From positions 1 to 22,588 of the forward strand of contig CAZKEM010000057.1 of assembly GCA_964551835.1 (NCBI GenBank): DNA of 22,588 bases, in the 5' to 3' direction. The first letter of the stretch is position 1. Each line of letters begins with the position of its first letter. Source of the DNA: JAHDCC01 sp964551835 (lineage in GTDB: Bacteria > Actinomycetota > Acidimicrobiia > Acidimicrobiales > SZUA-35). This document shows, piece by piece, positions 14,346-21,542 of this stretch. The position numbers and the translations under genes were made by a program. The notes under the pieces were generated by a model. That model was not told the DNA's origin and did not search any database. It saw only the letters and a list, made by a program, of their open reading frames with translations.

Positions 14346-15521
14346 GTGAGTAAGTTATTTACCGAGTTGGGGATTTACCAGCCGATCGCGTCTGCATTGT
14401 CGGCTAAGGGTATCACTTCTGCCTTCCCAATCCAGGAACTAACAATTCCTGACGCTTTGGCAGGTAAGGACGTTTCGGGAAAAGCTAAGACTGGTTCGGG
14501 CAAGACTCTCGCTTTTGGGCTGCCGACGATTCAGCAGCTTGGCGAATACCGGAAAGAGAACCCAAAATCCAAGGCATTGGGGGCGTTGATTCTGGTCCCA
14601 ACCCGCGAATTGGCTACCCAGGTCGAAGACGAAATGAAGCCCCTGGTCGATTCTGTCGGAGTGACGAGTTTGGCCATCTATGGCGGCTCGGATATCGATA
14701 AGCAGATACGCCGTTTGAGTAAAGGCGTTGACCTGGTCGTCGCTACCCCAGGTCGAATGATTGACCTTCTCGAGCGTAAGGCGGTTTCGGTGCAAGGGGT
14801 TCGCCACGTCGTTTTGGACGAAGCCGACCGAATGGCCGATATGGGCTTCCTGCCGCAGGTTGAATGGATATTGCGGCGCATCGAGAATGAACACCAAACC
14901 CTGCTGTTCTCTGCGACGCTGGACGGAGCGATAAATGGGCTCGTCAAGCGTTACCAAACCGATCCGGTTAAGAAAGAACTGGAAGAGAGCGAAGTGACCG
15001 TCGAACAAATGTCGCACCGGTTCGTGAACGTCCACGATATGGATCGGGACAAGGTCGTTGCGGCGATTGTCGGTTCGGCTACCCGAACGATGGTGTTTTG
15101 TAACACCAAACGGATGTGCGACAAATTGGTTAAGCAACTCCAGACGTTGGATGTTACGGCAACGGCTATTCACGGTGATCTTCGGCAAAGTCAACGCGAG
15201 AAGGCCTTGAAGAAATTTACGGACGGAACGTTGCAGGCGTTGGTAGCTACCGACGTGGCCGCTCGCGGGATCCACGTAGACGACGTCGATATCGTCGTCC
15301 ATTTCGACCCACCCGACGACCACAAAACATATCTTCACCGCTCAGGTCGGACAGCACGTGCTGGAGGTTCGGGCGTAGCCGTCACGCTAGTACTTTGGAA
15401 CCAAGAGTTAGAAGTCAAGCGCCTCCAGAAGCGTTTGTCTCTCGATATCCCAATTGTTGAAATGTTCTCGAACGACAAGCGTCTCACAGAGCTAACGACC
15501 TGGGACCCTACGAAAGAATAG
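14346..15521 (+). CDS. DEAD-box ATP-dependent RNA helicase
   Basis: The 391-residue protein has every DEAD-box motif. These are the Q motif (FPIQ, 27-30), motif I AKTGSGKT (47-54), Ia PTRELA (85-90), Ib TPGR (134-137), motif II DEAD (158-161), motif III SAT (189-191), the domain 2 motif near 275 (IHGDLRQSQRE), motif V ARGIHVDDVD (306-315) and motif VI HRSGRTARAG (331-340). It unwinds short RNA duplexes in ribosome assembly or RNA turnover. The chain ends soon after the helicase core, with none of the long basic or glycine-rich tail found in CsdA or RhlE types, so a specific name is not given. The start is GTG at 14346; an overlapping ATG at 14344 is out of frame. The methyltransferase gene begins six bases after its stop, so the two are probably cotranscribed. 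Confidence 0.94.
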   Translation: MSKLFTELGIYQPIASALSAKGITSAFPIQELTIPDALAGKDVSGKAKTGSGKTLAFGLPTIQQLGEYRKENPKSKALGALILVPTRELATQVEDEMKPLVDSVGVTSLAIYGGSDIDKQIRRLSKGVDLVVATPGRMIDLLERKAVSVQGVRHVVLDEADRMADMGFLPQVEWILRRIENEHQTLLFSATLDGAINGLVKRYQTDPVKKELEESEVTVEQMSHRFVNVHDMDRDKVVAAIVGSATRTMVFCNTKRMCDKLVKQLQTLDVTATAIHGDLRQSQREKALKKFTDGTLQALVATDVAARGIHVDDVDIVVHFDPPDDHKTYLHRSGRTARAGGSGVAVTLVLWNQELEVKRLQKRLSLDIPIVEMFSNDKRLTELTTWDPTKE

Positions 15522-15527
15522 GTTGTC

Positions 15528-17270
15528 TTGGGTCGCCAAGAGATCGAGGCTCGCTGGCGTTGGGCCAAGAAATTTGTAGAGGCAGCGGGTAGTGTCGAGC
15601 CTGAACCGTTACTGCAATCGGTCTTCGAAACGATGATAGCGGTAGCCAATGACGAAGACGTTCAGTCACTGAGAACCGAGGTCGGTGAACCTCCGCACGG
15701 GTGGAACGACCCGTGGTTAATCGGAGCGATTCACGAACAGGTGGTTTCAGCGACGGAGCGCCGGGACCGTGGCGCATGGTATACGCCTCAGAAATTGGTT
15801 GTCGGGCTCGTGCGGTTTGCCGCCATGCAGTCCGACTTGACCGGGTCGATCAAGGTGGTCGATCCGACCTGTGGGGGAGGCGCTTTTCTTCTCGCGGCCG
15901 CTGACTATTTGGTTTCGCAAGGTCGTTCTGCCTCATCGGTATATGCCGATTTGTGCGGCCAGGATATCGACGGGTTGGCCGTCAAAGTGACTCGCTGGGC
16001 ATTGGCTATTTGGGCTGCCAACCATGCCATCGGCAGCGGCGTCGAGCCAGTGCTTTTGCAAGGCGATGCGTTGCAAACCTGGCCTGTGGACCCGGGCTCC
16101 GACCAGTTCGTTGTCGGCAACCCGCCCTTCGCTAGCCCGTTACGTTCCGGGGCTTTACCAGAGCCGGCCATTGAGTTTCGACAAGAAAACGAAGAGTTTT
16201 TGGGACCCTACGCCGACCTCGCCGCCATGCATCTTCTCCGAGCAACCGAAATGGTCGGTCAGGGCTCGACGGTGGTTTTGGTACAACCCCAATCGGTCTT
16301 GTCTAGCCGAGACACTGAGCGACTTCGGTCCCGACTCGATGAAACCATGCCGCTTGCTGGTCTATGGGTAGCGCGCGAATCTGTTTTCGACGCAGGTGTG
16401 AGGGCTTGTGCGCCAGTGCTGCGAGCGCGGAGGTCGGACCGTTCACGGCCGAGAGTGTTGCTGGCTGCTGGACGAGAAGTCGAACCGCGAGACCCGGTTG
16501 ATCCTGCAGCGTGGCCTCGTTTGGCAGCCGACGCGCTCGGTGCGCCGAGACTTCCCGACCTAAACGGTACGCTGTCTGAGATCGGGGTAACTGCGACGGC
16601 AGGTTTTCGCGACGAATACTATGGACTCGCCGAAGCTTGTGTCGAGCAGGGGGCGGCGAGCGGAACAGACGGAGGAGACACTTGCCTCAAGCTGGTGACC
16701 GTCGGTCTGATTGACCCGCTTGAGAACCGCTGGGGGAGCGATTCGGTTCGATTCGCGGGTAAGAAATGGAGTCACCCGGCTGTGTCGCTCGATGACTTAG
16801 ACCCAAAGACAGCTGCATGGACCAAACGTCAATTGCGCCCGAAGCTCCTGGTAGCCACTCAGGCTAAAGTGCTGGAACCGATTATCGACCGCGACGGAAC
16901 TCTCGTTCCGGTGACGCCTGTGCTCGCCGTCCACTGCGACCCTGAGGAACTCGACAGGGTAGCGGCCGTTCTGCTTTCACCACCGGTCGTTGCGTGGGCG
17001 TGGCGGACCTGGTTCGGGGCAGCGTTGTCGGTCGACGCGGTCAAGCTGTCCGCGAAGCAGCTTTTACAGCTCCCCCTGCCGCGGAACCGCAAGAAATGGT
17101 CTGCCTCCGCAGCGTTGGTTGCTACTACCGACGGTCTGGACCGGGCGGCCACAACTGAAGTAACCGTTGAGGTTGCCTCGTTGATGACAGAAGCATATGG
17201 GGCTGATCGAGCGGTGTTCGAATGGTGGCTGAACAGGTGGGGTAAAGCCAACGTTGCACATGATCGATAA
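15528..17270 (+). CDS. Solitary N6-adenine-type DNA methyltransferase
   Basis: The 580-residue protein is a SAM-dependent methyltransferase of the gamma N6-adenine kind. Upstream of the fold is GAWYTPQKLV (82-91), the YTP mark of type I/IIG modification enzymes. Motif I is DPTCGGGAF (112-120), GQDID is at 144-148, GDAL at 179-182, and the catalytic NPPF at 198-201. The C-terminal half (about 340-580) is likely a target-recognition region. No restriction endonuclease domain, HsdS gene or nuclease gene lies nearby, so it appears to act alone. Its neighbours are the helicase and metX, which do not suggest a defence island. Modification of RNA or protein cannot be excluded because NPPF also occurs there. 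The start is TTG at 15528; a weak AGG lies just before it. Confidence 0.8.
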   Translation: MGRQEIEARWRWAKKFVEAAGSVEPEPLLQSVFETMIAVANDEDVQSLRTEVGEPPHGWNDPWLIGAIHEQVVSATERRDRGAWYTPQKLVVGLVRFAAMQSDLTGSIKVVDPTCGGGAFLLAAADYLVSQGRSASSVYADLCGQDIDGLAVKVTRWALAIWAANHAIGSGVEPVLLQGDALQTWPVDPGSDQFVVGNPPFASPLRSGALPEPAIEFRQENEEFLGPYADLAAMHLLRATEMVGQGSTVVLVQPQSVLSSRDTERLRSRLDETMPLAGLWVARESVFDAGVRACAPVLRARRSDRSRPRVLLAAGREVEPRDPVDPAAWPRLAADALGAPRLPDLNGTLSEIGVTATAGFRDEYYGLAEACVEQGAASGTDGGDTCLKLVTVGLIDPLENRWGSDSVRFAGKKWSHPAVSLDDLDPKTAAWTKRQLRPKLLVATQAKVLEPIIDRDGTLVPVTPVLAVHCDPEELDRVAAVLLSPPVVAWAWRTWFGAALSVDAVKLSAKQLLQLPLPRNRKKWSASAALVATTDGLDRAATTEVTVEVASLMTEAYGADRAVFEWWLNRWGKANVAHDR

Positions 17271-17296
17271 AGAAAGCGGCTGGGAGTCGGTATCGG

Positions 17297-17302
17297 TACC
17301 AT
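17297..17302 (+). promoter_or_regulatory. Probable -10 hexamer (TACCAT) of metX
   Basis: TACCAT ends seven bases before the metX GTG at 17310 and no SD is present. The overlapping TATAGT (17302-17307) is closer to consensus but too near the GTG to give a transcript containing it. Confidence 0.35.
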
Positions 17303-17309
17303 ATAGTTC

Positions 17310-18515
17310 GTGAACGAACGTCCGTTGCGAGTACCTCAACCGCATTCAGCTATACCGATTCCAGCTTCGGGCGGGTGGCAACCGGGCGACCTGGTAGGAG
17401 ACCGAACGTTCTTTAAATCGGGGGCCGATCAACGACACAGCCGACCGTTCGCGTTGGAAGGCGGCGGCAGGTTAGACGAAGTGACTCTCAGCTACGAAAC
17501 GTGGGGCGAGCTGAACTCTGAAGCCTCTAACGCTATTCTTTTGTGCCACGCCCTTACTGGTGATGCCCATGCGGCCGGGCTATCAGGACGCGGTCACCCG
17601 ACTCCTGGCTGGTGGGACCCGCTCATAGGCCCAGGTAAAGCCATTGATACGTCTAAGTACTTCGTTGTTTGCAGTAACGTTCTGGGGGGTTGTCAGGGAA
17701 CTACGGGTCCCGCATCGCCTCACCCTGACGACGGCAAGCCCTACGGCTCGAGGTTCCCAATAGTTTCTATTCGAGATATGGTCCGCGCCCAGCAACTCTT
17801 AACAGATCATCTTGGGGTTGACCAATGGTTCTCTGTGATCGGTGGCTCAATGGGTGCGATGCTGGTCCTCGAATGGGCCGTCATGTTCCCCGACAGAGTC
17901 CATTCGGCCGTAGCGCTTTCCAGCGCAACAGCTGCGAGCCCAATGCAGATCGGTTGGAGCGAAGTTGGACGACTCGCGATCGTCCAAGACCCGAAGTGGA
18001 ATGATGGCGACTACTATGATGCGGCCGAAGACGAAGGCCCGCACGAGGGCCTGATGCTGGCCAGACGTATAGCCCAGATCCATTACCGAAGCGACGAGTC
18101 GTTCGAGAGTCGGTTTGGTCGGTCAACGGTCGAAGCTTCAGCTAAGTTCGACTTGTGGGGCCGTTTCCAGATCGAAAGCTATTTGGACTATCAAGGGCAG
18201 AAGCTGGCTCGACGGTTTGACGCAAATAGCTACCTGGTGCTTAACAAGGCGATGGACTTACACGATGTTGGGCGTGGGCGCAGTAGCGTTTCGGATGCGT
18301 TGGCTCGTATCAAGGCAGCGTTTCTGGTAGGCGCGGTAGACAGCGATATTTTGTATCCGCCGAGACAACAACATGAGATGTTCGACGCGTTGGTAAAGGT
18401 CGGTGTCGAAACGGAATTTACGACCGTCGAGTCACCACACGGCCATGACGGGTTTTTGGTCGAATGTAAGCAACTGGCACCCACCATCGAGACCTTTCTG
18501 ACAAAGCAGTATTGA
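17310..18515 (+). CDS. metX: Homoserine O-acyltransferase (MetX), methionine biosynthesis
   Basis: MetX acylates homoserine, usually from acetyl-CoA, to activate it for sulfur transfer in methionine synthesis. The 401-residue alpha/beta hydrolase has the expected catalytic triad: Ser180 in the nucleophile elbow GGSMGA, an Asp in VDSDILYPP (Asp346) and His379 in HGHDGF. The oxyanion region LLCHALTGDAHAAG (77-90) and GGCQGTTGPASP (126-137) are strongly conserved family segments. A short lid domain lies between about 210 and 320. It is of full length and intact. Some MetX enzymes use succinyl-CoA, and I cannot decide that from motifs alone. The start is GTG at 17310, with a -10-like box seven bases upstream, so transcription independent of the methyltransferase gene 39 bases upstream is possible. 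Confidence 0.93.
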   Translation: MNERPLRVPQPHSAIPIPASGGWQPGDLVGDRTFFKSGADQRHSRPFALEGGGRLDEVTLSYETWGELNSEASNAILLCHALTGDAHAAGLSGRGHPTPGWWDPLIGPGKAIDTSKYFVVCSNVLGGCQGTTGPASPHPDDGKPYGSRFPIVSIRDMVRAQQLLTDHLGVDQWFSVIGGSMGAMLVLEWAVMFPDRVHSAVALSSATAASPMQIGWSEVGRLAIVQDPKWNDGDYYDAAEDEGPHEGLMLARRIAQIHYRSDESFESRFGRSTVEASAKFDLWGRFQIESYLDYQGQKLARRFDANSYLVLNKAMDLHDVGRGRSSVSDALARIKAAFLVGAVDSDILYPPRQQHEMFDALVKVGVETEFTTVESPHGHDGFLVECKQLAPTIETFLTKQY

Positions 18516-18600
18516 ACCACAAGACTCGCCGGCGGTTGCCATTAATACGGTTGGGCCTGGCCGGCTGAAGTGGGTTGTTGGGGGTAGCAGTTCGGGATTG

Positions 18601-18629
18601 GAAAAGCCCCATCTGTTGGGATGGGGCTT
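18601..18629 (-). terminator. Intrinsic terminator after tRNA-Gly, placed between convergent genes
   Basis: Bases 18604-18613 pair perfectly with 18620-18629 over a six-base loop. On the minus strand a run of four Ts ends the structure, so it terminates the tRNA transcript. On the plus strand there is no T-run after the stem, though the hairpin could still slow read-through from metX. Confidence 0.72.
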
Positions 18630-18646
18630 GACCTGCGTATTCTGCG

Positions 18647-18719
18647 AGCGGACGACGAGATTCGAACCCGCGACCCTCACCTTGGCAAGGTGATGCTCTA
18701 CCAGCTGAGCTACGTCCGC
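18647..18719 (-). tRNA. tRNA-Gly (anticodon GCC)
   Basis: Read on the minus strand, the sequence folds into a full cloverleaf. The seven-base acceptor stem GCGGACG/CGTCCGC is perfect and the D stem is GCTC/GAGC. The anticodon stem TCACC/GGTGA holds the loop TTGCCAA with anticodon GCC. The T stem GCGGG/CTCGT has two wobbles around TTCGAAT. The discriminator base is T at 18647 and CCA is not encoded. Confidence 0.95.
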
Positions 18720-18730
18720 AGCGATTATTG

Positions 18731-18736
18731 ATGATA
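18731..18736 (-). promoter_or_regulatory. Probable -10 box (TATCAT) of tRNA-Gly
   Basis: On the minus strand TATCAT ends 11 bases before the mature tRNA 5' end, the usual place for a short tRNA leader. No convincing -35 was found at 16-18 bases. Confidence 0.42.
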
Positions 18737-18809
18737 GCGGAATGTTGGAACTTCGCTCATCAATTCTGCAGAATCAGGCGATTGTTCCCAAGTTGTGATC
18801 AGCAGGTGC

Positions 18810-19031
18810 CTATTCGGTCGAGGGGCGCAGGTCAATTCGCAGCGTCAGGACACCATCGACCAGTTCAGGCTTGGCGTCGGCAATCATCGAAAAGTCCATA
18901 AAGTCCTCTTCGGCTTGTTTGATGAACATCTTTCGTTCGTCGCCACCTACTGGAGGAAGATTGCGCTTCCGTACTGCTTCAGCTCGTTCGCTAAACCGTT
19001 TGATCATTACATCTGGATCGAATGATGACAT
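18810..19031 (-). CDS. Small conserved-looking hypothetical protein, 73 residues
   Basis: The protein is soluble and charged. It has an amphipathic, Arg/Lys/Glu-rich helical first half (MIKRFSERAEAVRKRNLPPV), a linker with GGDERKMFIKQAEEDFMDF, and a short beta-like C-terminus ending LTLRIDLRPSTE. The layout resembles small hypothetical proteins I associate with actinobacteria, but I cannot name a family or a function. A longer frame opens at ATG 19061. ATG 19031 is preferred because it follows TAAGGT by seven bases, matching other leaderless-looking starts here, and because MSSFDPDVM is a natural N-terminus. The gene reads toward tRNA-Gly. Confidence 0.6.
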   Translation of the reverse strand: MSSFDPDVMIKRFSERAEAVRKRNLPPVGGDERKMFIKQAEEDFMDFSMIADAKPELVDGVLTLRIDLRPSTE

Positions 19032-19038
19032 ACGCTTT

Positions 19039-19044
19039 ACCTTA
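19039..19044 (-). promoter_or_regulatory. Probable -10 hexamer (TAAGGT) before the 73-residue protein
   Basis: On the minus strand TAAGGT ends seven bases before the ATG at 19031. The AAGG inside it could instead act as a weak SD for the longer transcript. Confidence 0.3.
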
Positions 19045-19119
19045 GAGCGATCGAACGACATTGTGCCAGTTATTCGACCGGGTATCGGCTCTGTTTAGTC
19101 GGTGGTCGAGTAACTACTT

Positions 19120-19524
19120 TCAGTAGCGGTCGGGTTCGTTGTCCGAGGCCCCCGTCATCGCTGCCCAGGCATCGTCATCGGAAACTGACTGAGCTGGTCT
19201 TTGGTCGTCGCCGCGGCGAACCACGGGTCTGCGGCGATCGTCATGAGAGGCATGCCAGCCATGCCCGTCGTCGTGGGCGTACTGGTCGTTTGCGTAGATC
19301 TCGGGTTGCTCTCGGAACCCATCGTCGTATTCGTCGTAGCCTGTGTCGCCGTAGCGAGCCGCTCCGACAATAGTTGAGTTGGAAGCAGCGGGTTTGGTCT
19401 GTTTCCAGTACCAAACCGTCAAAACCCCCAAAAGGGCGGCGACAACTAGTAACGCTATGATGATGAGCTGCAGCGTCGAGCGGTCTTGGTCCAACGCCGC
19501 GTTGGACTGAAGAAGTAGATCCAC
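19120..19524 (-). CDS. Single-pass membrane protein with an acidic disordered tail, unrecognised
   Basis: The 134-residue protein has a short polar N-terminus, one membrane segment at about residues 18-40 (LQLIIIALLVVAALLGVLTV...), a basic stop (KQTK) and then a long hydrophilic tail. The tail is rich in Asp, Tyr, His and Arg, with a block of aspartates, arginines and histidines near 82-108, and looks disordered. The basic residues just after the segment place the tail in the cytoplasm. No known domain was recognised. The GTG start at 19524 has no SD but follows TAGTTT by seven bases. It lies 56 bases downstream of the Fpg/Nei gene on the same strand. Confidence 0.65.
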   Translation of the reverse strand: MDLLLQSNAALDQDRSTLQLIIIALLVVAALLGVLTVWYWKQTKPAASNSTIVGAARYGDTGYDEYDDGFREQPEIYANDQYAHDDGHGWHASHDDRRRPVVRRGDDQRPAQSVSDDDAWAAMTGASDNEPDRY

Positions 19525-19531
19525 ACTATGA

Positions 19532-19537
19532 AAACTA
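19532..19537 (-). promoter_or_regulatory. Probable -10 hexamer (TAGTTT) before the membrane protein
   Basis: On the minus strand TAGTTT ends seven bases before the GTG at 19524, again without an SD. Confidence 0.3.
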
Positions 19538-19580
19538 CTACGACTAGTCCCGATACCGAACTCGGGGTACCGAGATTTGT

Positions 19581-20363
19581 CTACTTCTGGTGGACTTTGC
19601 AGTAATAGGTAGTCCGCCCGCCGATTTTTTCTCGGCTGAGTTGTTGTCCGTCAAGCGGACACTGGCCAGCCCGATGTCGTTCAGATTGCAGCTCGCCGGT
19701 ATGTGAACCTCCTTGTTCGTGGAGTCGCTGCACAGTAGTCAGCAGTACCGCGTGAAAGTCGAACTCTTCGTTTGGTGTCAACGAACCCGCTGGCCTGTCT
19801 GGCCGAATTCCGGCCTGCCATAGTGTTTCGTCGCAGATAAGGTTGCCGACTCCCGCTATTCGCTTCTGATCGAGGAGCCTGGCCTTCAACGGTACCTTGC
19901 CTGTCAGAACCCGGTGCCGTAACTGTTCTAACGTAATCGAGAATAGGTCGGCGCCCAGCTTTGAAAGGTCTGGGTTGAGCAGTACCCCTCCAAGGCGGCG
20001 TGGGTCATGTATCTGCAACTGGCGGCCATCTTCGAACGTCAAGCCAAATCTGATCCATTTATCTTTGGTGGACTTCGGCCCGTATTCGAGTTCATCTATA
20101 GGTGTTGCTCCGTCGATTAGTAGGCGTCCAGTCATGCCGAATCGGAAACCGATAGAGATCTGGTTTGAAAGGTCGATGAGTAACAGTTTGCCTATCCGGC
20201 GGGTCGCTTGGACGTATTGGCCTGAAACTGCATCCTCGAGGTGGGTGACCGTGATACCTTCTTTAAGAAACCAGTCGTCGGGGCTTTCAGTCGCTGCAAT
20301 TGTTTGGCCAACAACTTGGTCGGCTGCTTTGCGGTAGATCTCGACTTCTATGCCTTCAGGCAT
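19581..20363 (-). CDS. Fpg/Nei family DNA glycosylase with an altered zinc finger
   Basis: The 260-residue protein belongs to the formamidopyrimidine/endonuclease VIII family, which excises oxidised bases and cuts the abasic site. The N-terminus MPEGIEVE gives the catalytic Pro2 and Glu3. The beta-hairpin lysine is Lys59 (RRIGKLLL), and the helix-two-turn-helix holds GVGNLICDE (171-179). The C-terminal finger normally has four cysteines spaced C-x2-C-x16-C-x2-C. Here the spacing is exact but the ligands are Cys235, Asp238, Cys255 and His258. The DNA-contacting Arg250 (GGR) is retained, so the finger may still fold. MPEG rather than PELPE leaves the Fpg versus Nei choice, and so the damaged base, open. 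The start is ATG at 20363, 40 bases after the paralog upstream. Confidence 0.86.
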   Translation of the reverse strand: MPEGIEVEIYRKAADQVVGQTIAATESPDDWFLKEGITVTHLEDAVSGQYVQATRRIGKLLLIDLSNQISIGFRFGMTGRLLIDGATPIDELEYGPKSTKDKWIRFGLTFEDGRQLQIHDPRRLGGVLLNPDLSKLGADLFSITLEQLRHRVLTGKVPLKARLLDQKRIAGVGNLICDETLWQAGIRPDRPAGSLTPNEEFDFHAVLLTTVQRLHEQGGSHTGELQSERHRAGQCPLDGQQLSREKIGGRTTYYCKVHQK

Positions 20364-20403
20364 CGAGACAACTTTCGAGCGCCAATAACTGCACGAGTCC
20401 CGC

Positions 20404-21411
20404 CTAGACCGTTAGGCCTAGACGTTCAGCGTCGGTTGGACAGTAAAACGTAACTGCGCCTTCGTATATTTCGCGAATAGTTTCTTCGTCGAGCGGGTCT
20501 CCATCTTCGGGAGGTGTGGCAGCTTGAGCTTCCTGGATCGTGGCTATGATATTCCCCATCTGGGTTTCCCACCCGGCGGCATCCGCAGATAGGTTAGCGG
20601 CTGCGCAAGATTCTTTTCCAATATCATTCAGTCTGGCGTCTGTTAACCCGACGATGTTTAACTCGGTCACATACGTCCGAAAACCCGCAAGAATTTCCGG
20701 GTCGACTGGAGCTTCGGTCGACGGCGTCGCCTCCGTGGAAGTCGATGTCTCAGCTTGAGTGTCTTGGGACGCTACGCTCGGGTCGGTTGCCGAAGCGCCG
20801 CTGCCTCGCGTTGCTAGGTAAAACCCGAGGCCGGCAAGAAATACTAGTGCTGAGACCCCAGCCAGGATCATAAGAAGGTTGTTGCCATCGGTGAGAGAAC
20901 TCGTGGTAGACCTACGTGGTGTTGGGTCCCCGTGTCGTCGTGGCTCGAAGCCTTGGTTGGGTATTGAGGTGCGGCTGGCCTGCGGCAACCGGGAACCAGC
21001 GACATCCCTCGCCGTTGTCTGGTCGAGTTGTGGCTTTTCGGACTTCGATGCCGGGATTCGCGGCGCGGTGCCGAAATGCGGTTGCCGGGACTTTGGTGCG
21101 GGAACTTGATCGATACTGATCTTAGGTACTTGGCTCGTGGCGTTTACGTCTTGGCTAGTCTTCGGGGTGGGTAGGCGGGCCCCGGTGTTGTCCAAATGGA
21201 TTTCCGGAGTAGGAAGGGTCGGAGAAGAATCCGAAAAGGACGCCTGGTCCCGTGCATCGCCTGGCGTTGTCGTTGTCGTTGTCGTTGTCGTTGGAGGTGC
21301 GGTGGGCGGGCCTGAGTTGGGTGGCCACCAACGACCAGCTTCCTTGTGCCAGCCCTCAGGCGGCGGCCACGGGTACTCTTGGTTGTCCCACGTAAGATAG
21401 TGTTCGCTCAA
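20404..21411 (-). CDS. DUF2510-like/transmembrane/DUF732-like protein, paralog 1
   Basis: The 335-residue protein starts with a small Trp-rich head (MSEHYLTWDNQEY, then GWHKEAGRWWPP) resembling DUF2510. A long disordered Pro/Thr/Ser linker follows (about 35-175) with nine consecutive threonines at 41-49. One membrane segment lies at about 178-200. An external C-terminal domain (about 235-335) has two cysteines, Cys269 and Cys324, the latter in FYCPTDAERLGLTV. The domain resembles DUF732, known from secreted actinobacterial proteins of unknown role. The longer frame opens at TTG 21435, but TTG 21411 is chosen: GGAGG (21417-21421) lies five bases upstream, and the N-terminus then aligns with paralog 2 (MSNQYTAWNGQQY). 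Function is unknown; a cytoplasmic sensor head joined to an external disulfide domain is an inference. Confidence 0.78.
   Translation of the reverse strand: MSEHYLTWDNQEYPWPPPEGWHKEAGRWWPPNSGPPTAPPTTTTTTTTTPGDARDQASFSDSSPTLPTPEIHLDNTGARLPTPKTSQDVNATSQVPKISIDQVPAPKSRQPHFGTAPRIPASKSEKPQLDQTTARDVAGSRLPQASRTSIPNQGFEPRRHGDPTPRRSTTSSLTDGNNLLMILAGVSALVFLAGLGFYLATRGSGASATDPSVASQDTQAETSTSTEATPSTEAPVDPEILAGFRTYVTELNIVGLTDARLNDIGKESCAAANLSADAAGWETQMGNIIATIQEAQAATPPEDGDPLDEETIREIYEGAVTFYCPTDAERLGLTV
21265..21294. repeat. Tandem hexamer repeat coding for the poly-threonine tract
   Basis: The plus-strand unit CGTTGT occurs four times in a row, with a fifth copy altered at its last base. Because the unit is six bases, any copy-number change would lengthen or shorten the threonine tract without a frameshift. 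Confidence 0.8.
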
Positions 21412-21416
21412 GATTT

Positions 21417-21421
21417 CCTCC
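21417..21421 (-). promoter_or_regulatory. Strong ribosome binding site that decides the paralog 1 start
   Basis: GGAGG on the minus strand lies five bases before TTG 21411. It is inside the longer TTG-21435 frame and argues against that start. Confidence 0.6.
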
Positions 21422-21542
21422 GCTACGGGTGTCAAATTACAGGAACATCAAGCCGTGCGGCAGTCATGGTCCAGCAGCTGTTTGATTGTAGCTCATGGGT
21501 AAACTTCAACTATGGCGGACCCCAGCATTTAGAGAGGCCTGT

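Noticed and set aside
14439..15338. Long open frame on the minus strand (299 codons) opposite the helicase
   Set aside because: The plus strand encodes a complete DEAD-box helicase with all motifs; the minus frame has no recognisable domain.
17302..17307. TATAGT as the metX -10 box
   Set aside because: It ends two bases before the GTG, so the transcript would start inside the gene; TACCAT at 17297-17302 fits better.
17271..17309. SAM riboswitch before metX
   Set aside because: The gap after the methyltransferase gene is only 39 bases, too short for any known SAM aptamer.
18528..18565. GCCGGC inverted repeat after metX as its terminator
   Set aside because: Only six base pairs around a 26-base loop, with no T-run; too weak to call.
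20402..20422. Repeated CCTAGAC near the paralog 1 stop
   Set aside because: Two seven-base copies only, one inside the end of the coding region; no other feature suggests a site.
21265..21294. Short repeats as a CRISPR array
   Set aside because: Units are six bases, contiguous and inside a coding region; there are no spacers.
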